Origin: Alphaproteobacteria bacterium
Lineage (GTDB): Bacteria; Pseudomonadota; Alphaproteobacteria; Ferrovibrionales; Ferrovibrionaceae
DNA length: 64,000 nt
Reading direction: 5' to 3'
NCBI GenBank assembly: GCA_947473805.1
Contig: CANJGB010000001.1
Location: 229,413 to 293,412, forward strand
A program made the translations under genes and the position numbers. The notes under the pieces were generated by a model. It did no database searches. It saw nothing but the letters and a program-made list of their open reading frames with translations, and was not told the DNA's origin. Positions 11,393-19,396 of this stretch are shown here, in pieces. Each line of letters begins with the position of its first letter. Position 1 is the first letter of the stretch.

Positions 11393-11427
11393 TAGGGACA
11401 GGGTGAGTATCACTGTATCGCCAGGCG

Positions 11428-12387
11428 TTACTTCAGTACGCCCTTTTCCTTGTAGAAGCGCTCCGCGCCCGGATGCAGCGGCACCGGCATGCCGGCCGCC
11501 GCCGTCTTCAGGTCGATCTGCTTCGCGGCCACATGTGCCGCCGCCAGCGCGTCCATGTTGTCGAACATCGCCTTGGTCATGGCATAGACGGTGTCGTCCT
11601 TCATGCCGCTATGGGTGACCAGGAAGTTGCGTACCGCCACCGCCGGCACCGCCGCCGTCTGGCCCTTGTAGGTGTCGGCCGGGATCGTGTCCGCCACATA
11701 GGCCGGGTCGCCGATCTTCGCCACCACGTCGACCGGCACCGGGACGATGACGATGTCGATCGAATTGGCCAGGTCGCGAATCGAGGCAACGCCCAGCCCC
11801 GCCGATTGCAGGGTCACGTCGATCTGCCGGTTCTTCAGCAGGTCGACGGACCCGCCGAAGTCGATATATTCCACCTTGGCGAAGTCGCTGTACTTCAGGC
11901 CTACGCCGGCCAGCACCGCGCGCGCGTTCAGCTCGGTGCCCGACTTCGGCGCGCCGACCGAGATGCGCTTGCCCTTCAGATCCGCCAGCGTCTTGATGCC
12001 GGAAGACCCGCTGGCGACGATCTGGATAAAGTTCGGATAGATCGCGGCCACCCCGCGCAGCTTGTCCAGCTTCTTGGCAAAACCCGCATCCGCCACGCCG
12101 GTCCAGGCCTGGCTCAGCGAATCGCCCAGGGTGAAGGCGATCTCGCCCTTGCCGTCCTGCAGCAGGTTCAGGTTTTCGACCGAGGCCTTGGTCGCCTGCG
12201 ACGACACCCGCGCGTTCGGCAGCGCCTTGCCGTAGATGTTGGTCAGCGCCACGCCCAGCGGGTAGTACACGCCCGACGTGCCGCCGGTCAGGACATTGAT
12301 GAATTCCTGCGCCTTGACCGGCGCGGACGAGATCGCGAGGCCGGCAATCGCGGCGGCGATAAGCGCATGCTTGTGCAATGACATCAC
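11428..12387 (-). CDS. TAXI-family TRAP transporter solute-binding protein
   Basis: A 319-residue periplasmic receptor with a Sec signal peptide (residues 1-27, ending SSAPVKAQ). The mature protein starts with EFINVLTGGTSGVYYPLG, the TAXI-family hallmark, and has the LKGKRISVGAPKSGTELNAR segment. TAXI receptors bind small carboxylates or amino acids, and the ligand here is not predictable. It is the third gene of the cupin-reductase-receptor-permease-DUF1850 operon. ATG 12387 is followed by a second ATG, so either could be used. Confidence 0.93.
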   Translation of the reverse strand: MMSLHKHALIAAAIAGLAISSAPVKAQEFINVLTGGTSGVYYPLGVALTNIYGKALPNARVSSQATKASVENLNLLQDGKGEIAFTLGDSLSQAWTGVADAGFAKKLDKLRGVAAIYPNFIQIVASGSSGIKTLADLKGKRISVGAPKSGTELNARAVLAGVGLKYSDFAKVEYIDFGGSVDLLKNRQIDVTLQSAGLGVASIRDLANSIDIVIVPVPVDVVAKIGDPAYVADTIPADTYKGQTAAVPAVAVRNFLVTHSGMKDDTVYAMTKAMFDNMDALAAAHVAAKQIDLKTAAAGMPVPLHPGAERFYKEKGVLK

Positions 12388-12463
12388 AGAGCCTCCCCTT
12401 TATGGTTCTGGGTTGTCATTGTACGCATGATCTCGGGGTGCGCAATGACGCCCCGCGTTCTTT

Positions 12464-13402
12464 CTAAAGGTGCAGGACCGCCTTGCCGTGATACGAGCGG
12501 TCCAGCAGCATCTGCGCCACCGTGTCGATTTCGGTCCACGGCTTTTCCAGCGCGATGTCGGGCTTGATCAGGCCCCTGGACACGAACGAGAGCAGGCGGT
12601 TCAGGCCGACCGTGCCGCTTTCCTTCATCTGCAGGTCGCGGAACAGGATCAGGCCATAGATCTGGGCGGCGCCGGTCCAGAAGAATTTCGAGGCATCCAG
12701 CTTGGTTTCGGCACCCTCGGTATTGCCGATGAACGAGATCAGGCCGTCCGGGTTCAGCATCGACATCGATGCCGCCAGTGACGCCCCGCCGATGGACTCG
12801 ACGATCAGGTCATACGGGCCCAGCGCGCCGGCCTTGGTCGGGTCGTCGACGATCACCGCCACATCGTGGGCGCCATACCCCTTCACCAGGGCCACGTCGG
12901 CGTCTTTGCGCACCGCCGCCACGACGTGTGCACCCGCCAGATTCGCCAGGCGGCACGCGAAATGGCCGACGCCGCCGGATGCCCCGGTGATCAGCACCTT
13001 GCGGCCCAGGATGCTGCCACGCCGGTCCAGCGCGTGCAGCGCCGTCAGGCCGGCAACCGGAAGGCAGGCGGCCTGCGCGAACGTCACATTGTCGGGCAGG
13101 ACAGCCAGCATGTTGGTGGGGATTGCCGCCTGCTCGCCCCAGGCGCGCATCGTGCTGAGCACGCCGACGACACGTTGGCCTTCCTTCGGGCCGCTACCGT
13201 CGGCGGCCGCCTTTTCCACCACGCCGGCCGCGTCCCAGCCGGGACGCGCGCCTTCGGGCATGATGGTCTTGGCGCGCTTCGTCTCGCCCCGATTGAGCGA
13301 AATCGCGGCCACGCGCACGACCGCCTCGTGCCGCGCCGGGCTCGGCGCGGACACGTCTTTCAGGACCAGCTTGTGCTGCTGGTCAACAACGACAGCCTTC
13401 AT
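12464..13402 (-). CDS. Zinc-independent MDR oxidoreductase (quinone reductase-like)
   Basis: A 312-residue medium-chain dehydrogenase/reductase of the NADPH:quinone oxidoreductase type. It has the N-terminal GroES-like domain and a Rossmann domain with the nucleotide motif ITGASGGVGHFA (about residues 138-149). The zinc ligands of alcohol dehydrogenases are not apparent, which supports reductase activity on an unsaturated carbonyl or quinone with NADPH. It starts 6 bp after the cupin stop, so the two are co-transcribed and probably act on the same compound that the TRAP system imports. Confidence 0.85.
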   Translation of the reverse strand: MKAVVVDQQHKLVLKDVSAPSPARHEAVVRVAAISLNRGETKRAKTIMPEGARPGWDAAGVVEKAAADGSGPKEGQRVVGVLSTMRAWGEQAAIPTNMLAVLPDNVTFAQAACLPVAGLTALHALDRRGSILGRKVLITGASGGVGHFACRLANLAGAHVVAAVRKDADVALVKGYGAHDVAVIVDDPTKAGALGPYDLIVESIGGASLAASMSMLNPDGLISFIGNTEGAETKLDASKFFWTGAAQIYGLILFRDLQMKESGTVGLNRLLSFVSRGLIKPDIALEKPWTEIDTVAQMLLDRSYHGKAVLHL

Positions 13403-13408
13403 CCCGCT

Positions 13409-14254
13409 TTAGGCAGTGGGCTTGTCGGTCGGAATGGTGTCGTAGTCGGTCGGGATGCAGATCTCCGTCACCGTGTACTCCTTGTTGAAGGAGGTCACGT
13501 CGTGGCGCAGGCCCGCCGGGATGTACATGGCGTCGCCAGGCGTCATCCGCACGGTGCCCAGGTTCTCCACCGAGATGTCCAGGTAGCCGGTGAACGGCAT
13601 GAAGAACTGGTCCATCGTGTGGCGGTGCCAGCCGGTGCCGCCCGGCGGCTGATCGACGATACCGATGATATGGATGTGGACGCGACCGCCGGTCGCCTCG
13701 GTCGCGCCGGTGTCGCGGTACGAGAAGAACGAGCGCGGGCCGTCGCCGGCGACATAGCTTTCCGGCTTGTCGCGGTTGACCATGACGCCGTCGGTCTTGA
13801 TCGGCTTGAGCTGGTGGCCGATCGCCTTCTCGCTCTTCTCGATCAGGGCGAAACCGCCGATCGAGGTGAATTCCAGCCCCTCGAAGTCGCCGGTGAAGCG
13901 GAACACGTCGCGCTTGAAGTTGAACGGGGGCAGGATGACCGTGTCGCCCCGCTTCAGCACCACCTTCTCGCCCTTGTCGGTCTCGAGCTCCAGCTCGCCC
14001 TTCATCACGTGCACGTAGCTCATGTCGATGTCGTCCGAGAACCAGCCGGCGCGGTTGCCGGGCTTGCCGCCAGCGGCGCGCATGTGTTGCGCGTTCAGCA
14101 CGCCGTTGCTGTTGCCGTGCAGGCCGACGTCACGGAATTCCAGCGGCGAGCGCAAGCTCTTGCGCCACACCGCTTCCGACATCGGGTAGTAGCCGACCTG
14201 CAGCGGCAGGGGGCCCTTCTGGACCCACTTCTTCAACGGGCGTTGTTCAGTCAT
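13409..14254 (-). CDS. Bicupin dioxygenase-like protein
   Basis: A 281-residue protein with two cupin folds. The first is around DMSYVHVMKGELELETDKG and PPFNF. The second is around GTGWHRHTMDQFFMPFTGYL and AMYIPAGLRHDV, whose His/Glu-type residues (HRH, H in GLRHDV) suit a metal site. It resembles gentisate 1,2-dioxygenase-like and other ring-cleaving bicupins, but the exact reaction is inference. ATG 14254 is chosen over 14266 because GGAGG lies at 14260-14264, within the longer reading. It is the first gene of the operon leading to the TRAP transporter. Confidence 0.8.
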   Translation of the reverse strand: MTEQRPLKKWVQKGPLPLQVGYYPMSEAVWRKSLRSPLEFRDVGLHGNSNGVLNAQHMRAAGGKPGNRAGWFSDDIDMSYVHVMKGELELETDKGEKVVLKRGDTVILPPFNFKRDVFRFTGDFEGLEFTSIGGFALIEKSEKAIGHQLKPIKTDGVMVNRDKPESYVAGDGPRSFFSYRDTGATEATGGRVHIHIIGIVDQPPGGTGWHRHTMDQFFMPFTGYLDISVENLGTVRMTPGDAMYIPAGLRHDVTSFNKEYTVTEICIPTDYDTIPTDKPTA

Positions 14255-14445
14255 TTGTTCCTCCACACGTTACATTGGACCGTCATGGCCCCAGGATCTG
14301 GGGCCGAATTTGGCCGGACTTTAACGCGCGCGCCGGGGCTCAGGCCAGTACAGAATCTCTCCGCGAAAATGAGCCAAATCATTGATTGCAGTCGAATATT
14401 ATTTTGCCTTGGCCCACAGTCCGGCTGTCGGATAGGAAAAAATAC
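14255..14445. other. Divergent intergenic region
   Basis: This is the largest gap in the window, reaching with the following repeats to 14674. It separates the cupin operon (minus) from the membrane glycosyltransferase gene (plus). It is noticeably AT-richer around 14368-14455 than the coding DNA, as expected of a divergent promoter region. I see no credible ORF, RNA gene or strong hairpin here. A minus-strand promoter for the cupin operon should lie within it, but I cannot place one with confidence. Confidence 0.5.
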
Positions 14446-14474
14446 TTTACATTTCAGCCGCTTTGGGCTAGGGT
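14446..14474 (+). promoter_or_regulatory. Candidate sigma-70 promoter
   Basis: TTTACA (14446-14451, five of six matches to TTGACA) is followed after 17 bp by TAGGGT (14469-14474, a weak -10). It points toward the membrane glycosyltransferase gene and lies upstream of the decamer repeats, which would then be in the 5' leader. The weak -10 keeps confidence low. Confidence 0.3.
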
Positions 14475-14540
14475 TCTGACAGTTTTTGCCTCGCCTCTCG
14501 CCAGCCTGCGCAACAGCGGTGCGGGCATGTCTCGGATAGC

Positions 14541-14608
14541 GAAAAATAAGCTCCAGTAAGGCCGGCTAAGCTCCGATAAGGACCAGTGAAGGACCAGTAA
14601 GGACCAAG
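14541..14608 (+). repeat. Imperfect decamer tandem repeats in 5' leader
   Basis: A run of short units such as CTCCAGTAAG, GCCGGCTAAG, CTCCGATAAG and GACCAGTAAG. TAAG recurs at 14547, 14557, 14567 and 14577, exactly one helical turn apart, and again at 14598. The last units (GACCAGTGAAG, GACCAGTAAG, GACCAAG) form a second, closer-related set. The array ends just before the ORF leader of the membrane glycosyltransferase gene. It may be slippage-generated, or a set of same-face protein sites. Confidence 0.65.
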
Positions 14609-14609
14609 C

Positions 14610-14675
14610 GTGACTCAAACCACAGCAATTTCAACGTCTTGGCGCGTTGCCGGCAAATTTTTTTCGCCGCGCTGA
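14610..14675 (+). CDS. Possible 21-codon leader peptide
   Basis: A GTG-initiated frame with AAGGACC just upstream (14599-14605) encodes 21 residues. It stops at TGA 14673-14675, which overlaps the ATG (14675) of the membrane glycosyltransferase gene as TGATG. That arrangement is typical of translational coupling. No conserved peptide is recognisable, and the ORF could be chance. Confidence 0.3.
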   Translation: MTQTTAISTSWRVAGKFFSPR

Positions 14676-16294
14676 TGGTTGCGACCCCCAAGTCTGCCGA
14701 CCGCTTGGCCTGGACCGCAGCCCTTCTGGCGCCGCCGCTGTTCGGCGTGCTCGCAGTCATGTTCGGCCAGGACGCCAATTGGGACTTGCGTAACTACCAC
14801 TACTACAACCCCCATGCCTTCCTGACCGGTCGCATCGGCTACGACATTGCGCCGGCGCAGCTGCCGACCTTCTACAACCCGCTGCTGCACGTGCCGTTCT
14901 ACTGGCTCGTGAACCTGGCGCCACCGCGCGGCACCGCCTTCGTGCTGGGCACGGTGCAGGGATTGAACTTCGTCCTGCTGCTGCTGATCGCGCGTCAGGT
15001 GCTGGGGCCCGTGCTGCGCTGGACAGCACCGGTCATCGCCCTGCTTGGCATGGTCGGCGCCGGCAACCTGTCGCTGCTCGGCACCAGCTTTTTCGACAAC
15101 GTGCTCAGCCTGTTCTTTCTCGGCAGTCTGCTCCTGCTGCTCCGCGGGCACGACCGCCTGCTGCGCGGCCCGCTGACTGAGGCACTGTGGCTTGCGGCCG
15201 GCGCCGGACTCGCTATCGGCCTCGCGGTCGGGCTGAAGCAGACCATGGTGATCTACGCCCTGGGTCTCTGCCTGGCCTGCCTGTTCATGTCCGCCGAATG
15301 GCGGCGCACGTTCCCGGTGGCCTTCGCGTTCGGCTGCGGCGTCATTGCCGGCCTCCTGCTCACGGGCGGGTTCTGGATGTGGCTGTTGTACCAGCGCTAC
15401 GAAAGTCCGCTGTTCCCGATGATGAATGGCCTGTTCCGCGCACCGCTGGCCCCGCTGACCAACCGGGTCGATCCGGCCTTCCTGCCGAAATCGGCGTGGG
15501 AGGCGTTGCTCTATCCCTTCGTCTTCGCGTTCGACAGCCGCCGCGTGGGCGAAATCTCGTTCGTCGAGCTGCGCATCGCATTGCTCTATGTGTTGCTGCC
15601 GCTCGCCCTGCTGTGGCGCGCGCGGCCCACATTGTCCGATGCCGCGCGCGGCCGGGTGATCCTCGCCGCCATCGCCGTCACCTATGTCTTCTGGCTCGGC
15701 ATGTTTTCGATTTACCGCTATCTCGTCGGTGTCGAACTGCTGGCGCCGCTCGCCATCATCCTGTGTCTCGACCGCCTGCCGCTCGGCCGCTTCCGCATCC
15801 CCGCCGCGGCCGTTGCCGGCCTCGCCATCCTCGCCGGGTTGCAGCCTGGCCAGTGGGAGCGCGTGTCCTGGACCGATGGCCGTGATTATTTCGGCGTCTC
15901 CGCGCCTGTCTTCGAGCGCCCGGCACAGACGCTGGTGCTGATGGCCGGCTGGCAGCCGACCTCGTTCGTGATTCCGAAACTGCCGCGCGAACTGCGCTTT
16001 CTCCGCATCCAGAGCAACTTCACCTCGCCCGGCGACGAGGAGAATGGCTTCAACGACATAATGCGCGGCATTGTCGAGCGCCATCGCGGCCCGCTGTTTC
16101 TGCTGGTCAAGGACCATGAGCTGAAGGATGCGGCCAAGGCGCTGACGACTTATCACGACACCATCGACACGGCTGCCTGCAAGCCGCTGCCGACCCATCT
16201 CGACCGTCAATTGCTGTTGTGTCCCCTGCTGCGCGAGGAACAACGCTCGTCCTTTTCAAGTCTTTCACGTGGAGATGCCGCGCGCCATGAGTGA
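14675..16294 (+). CDS. Polytopic membrane protein, GT-C glycosyltransferase-like
   Basis: A 539-residue inner-membrane protein with about ten hydrophobic helices. The first outside loop carries DANWDLRNYHYYNPHAF, with acidic residues where GT-C enzymes (ArnT/PMT fold) keep their catalytic Asp. A soluble C-terminal part (about 420-539) follows. GT-C proteins transfer sugars from polyprenyl-phosphate donors to envelope glycans or proteins. Such a donor could come from the DPM1-like GT2 gene at 18465, so the role is an inference from fold and context. ATG 14675 is preferred because it overlaps the leader ORF stop; TTG 14639 is an in-frame alternative. The stop overlaps the next gene. Confidence 0.65.
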   Translation: MVATPKSADRLAWTAALLAPPLFGVLAVMFGQDANWDLRNYHYYNPHAFLTGRIGYDIAPAQLPTFYNPLLHVPFYWLVNLAPPRGTAFVLGTVQGLNFVLLLLIARQVLGPVLRWTAPVIALLGMVGAGNLSLLGTSFFDNVLSLFFLGSLLLLLRGHDRLLRGPLTEALWLAAGAGLAIGLAVGLKQTMVIYALGLCLACLFMSAEWRRTFPVAFAFGCGVIAGLLLTGGFWMWLLYQRYESPLFPMMNGLFRAPLAPLTNRVDPAFLPKSAWEALLYPFVFAFDSRRVGEISFVELRIALLYVLLPLALLWRARPTLSDAARGRVILAAIAVTYVFWLGMFSIYRYLVGVELLAPLAIILCLDRLPLGRFRIPAAAVAGLAILAGLQPGQWERVSWTDGRDYFGVSAPVFERPAQTLVLMAGWQPTSFVIPKLPRELRFLRIQSNFTSPGDEENGFNDIMRGIVERHRGPLFLLVKDHELKDAAKALTTYHDTIDTAACKPLPTHLDRQLLLCPLLREEQRSSFSSLSRGDAARHE

Positions 16295-16721
16295 CCAGAC
16301 GCCAACGGGCCTGTTCGACCGCGCGCGCTTTCGCCACTGGCGGCGCGAGGCGTTCCGCTTTCTCGACACCGATGCCCAGGGCCATATCAACAACCTCGCC
16401 ATCGGCGCGGTGGCCGAGAACAGCCGCTCGTTCTTCATGGGTGAAGTGGTCAAGCCCGCGCTGGAAGATGCCGGGCTGCTAGTGGCGGTGCGTGTCACCG
16501 CGAATTTCCGCCAGGAACTGTTCTTCCCGGGCGAGGTCGATGTCGGCACCACCGTCGAGAAACTCGGCGGCTCGTCGCTCACCCTGGGCCAGGGACTGTT
16601 CGGCGCCAGTGGCTGCGCCGCAACGGTGGAAACGGTGCTGGTCCTGCTCGACGCTACGACGCGCCGGCCCAAGCCATGGCCCGATGCGGTGCGCGAACGC
16701 CTGGCGCCCTGGCTGCTCTAG
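16287..16721 (+). CDS. Hotdog-fold acyl-CoA thioesterase (YbgC/4HBT-like)
   Basis: A 144-residue single-hotdog protein. The early motif RFLDTDAQGHINNLAIG matches the 4-hydroxybenzoyl-CoA thioesterase family pattern with the catalytic Asp near the N-terminus. It would hydrolyse an acyl-CoA in the cytoplasm; the substrate is unknown. ATG 16287 overlaps the end of the membrane glycosyltransferase gene (stop 16292-16294). A GTG at 16269 would add six residues. The TAG stop shares CTAG (16718-16721) with the convergent GH17 gene. Confidence 0.85.
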   Translation: MSDQTPTGLFDRARFRHWRREAFRFLDTDAQGHINNLAIGAVAENSRSFFMGEVVKPALEDAGLLVAVRVTANFRQELFFPGEVDVGTTVEKLGGSSLTLGQGLFGASGCAATVETVLVLLDATTRRPKPWPDAVRERLAPWLL

Positions 16722-18409
16722 GACTGTTTCGCCGGCCGGCGCAGGGACAGCGCGGGCAGCACCGCCAGCAGCAGCGCCATCACACCCCAGTACATGGCCT
16801 CGCGGTTCTGGAACCGCTCGACCCACTGCAGCAGCACGACGCCAAGGATCAGCAGCGCTGCCAGCACCCGGTCCGACGCGGGCGCTTCGGCACTCACCGC
16901 GCGCGGCTTGCGGCCGAACAGGGCAAGGATCAGCAGCATCATGCCAAAGCCCGCCACCGGCACCACGAATTCCGGGATTGGAAAGTCGCGATAGCGGCCG
17001 TTGAACATCCAGTGCAGCCAGTACACGACCTTGCCCGGCACCTCTTGCAACGGCGCGCGCAAGAAGGGCAGGTCAACGCGGAGCGCCAGCCACAGCGTCT
17101 CGTAGGTGGCCAGCAGCACGAAGATGCCGAGCAGCCGGTCCCGCCAGGTGGTGATCTTCCACTCGCCCAGCGCCACGACGGGGCTCAGGACCGGCACCGG
17201 TTCCGCGGGCTTCGCCAGGCGTGCGACGAGCTCGCGCAGCAGCAGCGCGGCAAGGATGGCCTGCAGGCCGAACTGCAAAGCAGGGGCGGCGTACCAGTCG
17301 CGATCGTACCAGGTCGCCAGGCCGAACTGCGCGCTGACCGCCAGCATCGCGCCGAGGCCTTGCGCGAACAATGCCACCGCAGCGCTGGCGGCCAACGGCA
17401 GCGGCGTGCGCAGGCTCCACAACGTGGCGAGCAGGCCCAGGATCACTGCGCCACCCAGCGCCAGCTGCCAGTTCGGGTTCTCGACGATCGGTCCCGCCAG
17501 CGGGAACTTCGCCTGGCGATTGGCATCGACCAGGCCCCAGTTCGCGCCCATCGTGCCTTCGTGCGCGCTCTTCCACGGCTGGTCGAACGCCTCGACGATG
17601 TTGTAGTCGAGGCCGCGCTGTGCCGCGAGCAAGGCGAACTCGTTCAGGAACTCGGCCTCCATCCATCGGCCCGGCACCGCGTCTTCGCGCGAGCGGCCGG
17701 CACTGGGCCAGCCCACCTCGCCGATGACGATCTGCTTGCCGGGAAACGCCTTCGCCACGATGTCGTGAATGGCGACGATATGCTCCATCGAATGCGCCAC
17801 GCCGACCGGGTCATCCTCCCAATAGGGCAGGAAGTGCACGGTGATGTAGTCGACCTCCGCCGCCAGTTCCGGGTGGCGCAGCCAGAACTCCCACACATCG
17901 GCGTAGGATACCGGCTGCTTCACCGCCTGTTTGACCTTGCGGATCTGCGCCTCGATTTCGGCCGAGGTCAGCTCGCCCCGCAACAGCACCTCGTTGCCAA
18001 CAATGATGCGCTTGATGGTGTCCGGATAGGTATTGGCCAGGTGGATGACGGCCGCCACCTCGGCCTCGTTGATGGTGCGGTCTCGGCCCAGCCACGCGCC
18101 CTGCATCACCGTCAGGCCGTACTTGGCCGCCACCTTTGGCACCAGTTCCAGCCCCTCGCGGGCGGTATAGGTTCGCACGCCCGCGACCTTGCCCTGCAAC
18201 GCGGCGAGGTCACCCTCAATCTCGGCCGGTGTCGCGAAAGTCTGCGTTAGCGGGCTCTGGCCGCGGCGGAACGGCGCGAACGAGGCGCTCTTCAGCGGTC
18301 CCCCGGTCCACACGTGGGACAGGTCGGCCGGCCGGTTCGGCAGGTACCAGAAGGCGACGTTGGCGGCGATGCCGACCAGGGCGGCGAGGGCAATAACGAG
18401 CAGGCGCAT
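16718..18409 (-). CDS. GH17-like membrane protein (NdvC-like)
   Basis: A 563-residue protein. One N-terminal transmembrane segment leads into a GH17-type beta-1,3-glucanase/transglycosylase domain (about 40-285), followed by about six to eight hydrophobic helices. The GH17 acid/base is Glu140 (RIIVGNEVLL) and the nucleophile Glu231 (IGEVGWPSAG), so the active site looks intact and periplasmic. It resembles the rhizobial NdvC-type partner of cyclic beta-(1,3)(1,6)-glucan synthesis, and it is a paralogue of the GH17 half of the 19397-22009 protein. ATG 18409 follows from the signal-anchor; the longer reading to 18481 lacks homologous sequence. Confidence 0.8.
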   Translation of the reverse strand: MRLLVIALAALVGIAANVAFWYLPNRPADLSHVWTGGPLKSASFAPFRRGQSPLTQTFATPAEIEGDLAALQGKVAGVRTYTAREGLELVPKVAAKYGLTVMQGAWLGRDRTINEAEVAAVIHLANTYPDTIKRIIVGNEVLLRGELTSAEIEAQIRKVKQAVKQPVSYADVWEFWLRHPELAAEVDYITVHFLPYWEDDPVGVAHSMEHIVAIHDIVAKAFPGKQIVIGEVGWPSAGRSREDAVPGRWMEAEFLNEFALLAAQRGLDYNIVEAFDQPWKSAHEGTMGANWGLVDANRQAKFPLAGPIVENPNWQLALGGAVILGLLATLWSLRTPLPLAASAAVALFAQGLGAMLAVSAQFGLATWYDRDWYAAPALQFGLQAILAALLLRELVARLAKPAEPVPVLSPVVALGEWKITTWRDRLLGIFVLLATYETLWLALRVDLPFLRAPLQEVPGKVVYWLHWMFNGRYRDFPIPEFVVPVAGFGMMLLILALFGRKPRAVSAEAPASDRVLAALLILGVVLLQWVERFQNREAMYWGVMALLLAVLPALSLRRPAKQS

Positions 18410-18464
18410 GGTTATAAGTCTAGCATCTCTGGCGCGCCGCGCAGGCCTGTCGTAACGTCCGGTC

Positions 18465-19394
18465 ATGCCAAAACCCCGCATCGCCGTCCTTGTCCCCTGC
18501 TACAACGAAGAGGCCGCCATCGCCGTCGTGATCGACGGTTTCCGCGCCGCCCTGCCGGGCGCCGACATCTACGTCTACGACAACAATTCCAAGGACCGCA
18601 CGGTCGAGGTCGCCCGTGCCGCCGGCGCCGTGGTGCGGACCGAGACGCTGCAGGGCAAGGGCAATGTCGTGCGCCGCATGTTCGCCGACGTTGATGCCGA
18701 TCTCTACATCATGGTCGATGGCGATTCGACCTATCACGCCGCCAGCGCGCCGAAACTGGTTGATCTGCTGCTGGACCAGCAGCTGGACATGGTGGTGGGC
18801 GCCCGCGTCGATACCGAGACCGCCGCCTATCGACCGATGCACCGCCTCGGCAACCGCGTGCTCACCGGCTTTGTGGCCGAACTGTTCGGAGCCCGCTTCA
18901 CCGACATCCTGTCCGGCTATCGCGTCTTCTCGCGCCGTTTCGTGAAGTCGTTCCCGGCTTTGTCCCAGGGGTTCGAGATCGAGACCGAGTTGACGGTGCA
19001 CGCGCTGGAACTGCGCATGCCGATCGCAGAACTGGCGACCCCCTATGGTGCGCGGCCCGAGGGCTCGACCAGCAAGCTCTCCACCTTTCGCGACGGGTTC
19101 AAGATCCTGATGACGATCCTGAACCTGTTTCGGGGCGAACGGCCGCTGGCCTTCTTCAACATCGTGTTTGCGGTTCTGGCGCTTGTGTCGCTCGGCCTCT
19201 CCTTGCCGCTGGCGATCACTTATATCGAAACCGGCCTGGTGCCGCGCCTCCCGACCGCCGTGCTGGCGACCAGCATCATGCTGCTGGCATTTCTCAGCCT
19301 GGCCTGCGGCTTCATCCTCGATACCGTCACCCACGGCCGGCGCGAGATGAAGCGGCTCGCCTATCTCGCGATCCCAGCCACCAGCCGCGACTGA
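18465..19394 (+). CDS. Family 2 glycosyltransferase, DPM1/polyprenol-phosphate type
   Basis: A 309-residue protein with a GT-A domain (1-230) starting RIAVLVPCYNEEAAI, with the metal-binding DGDSTYH motif, and two C-terminal transmembrane helices (about 235-290). This layout fits polyprenyl-phosphate hexose synthases, which make lipid-linked sugar donors at the inner membrane. It diverges from the NdvC-like gene across a 55-bp gap and ends 2 bp before the convergent beta-glucan synthase stop. It may feed the GT-C-like protein at 14675. Confidence 0.87.
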   Translation: MPKPRIAVLVPCYNEEAAIAVVIDGFRAALPGADIYVYDNNSKDRTVEVARAAGAVVRTETLQGKGNVVRRMFADVDADLYIMVDGDSTYHAASAPKLVDLLLDQQLDMVVGARVDTETAAYRPMHRLGNRVLTGFVAELFGARFTDILSGYRVFSRRFVKSFPALSQGFEIETELTVHALELRMPIAELATPYGARPEGSTSKLSTFRDGFKILMTILNLFRGERPLAFFNIVFAVLALVSLGLSLPLAITYIETGLVPRLPTAVLATSIMLLAFLSLACGFILDTVTHGRREMKRLAYLAIPATSRD

Positions 19395-19396
19395 CG

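Noticed and set aside
12866-14479. 537-residue plus-strand reading opposite the reductase and cupin genes
   Set aside because: Spans a gene boundary and has no domain; shadow of two real minus-strand genes.
14615-16243. 542-residue minus-strand reading opposite the membrane glycosyltransferase
   Set aside because: It is a Gln/Arg/Ala-rich low-complexity shadow caused by high GC at third positions; the plus strand encodes a coherent membrane protein with clear helices.
16676-18250. 524-residue plus-strand reading opposite the GH17 gene
   Set aside because: Composition is typical of an antisense shadow, and the minus strand has the GH17 motifs.
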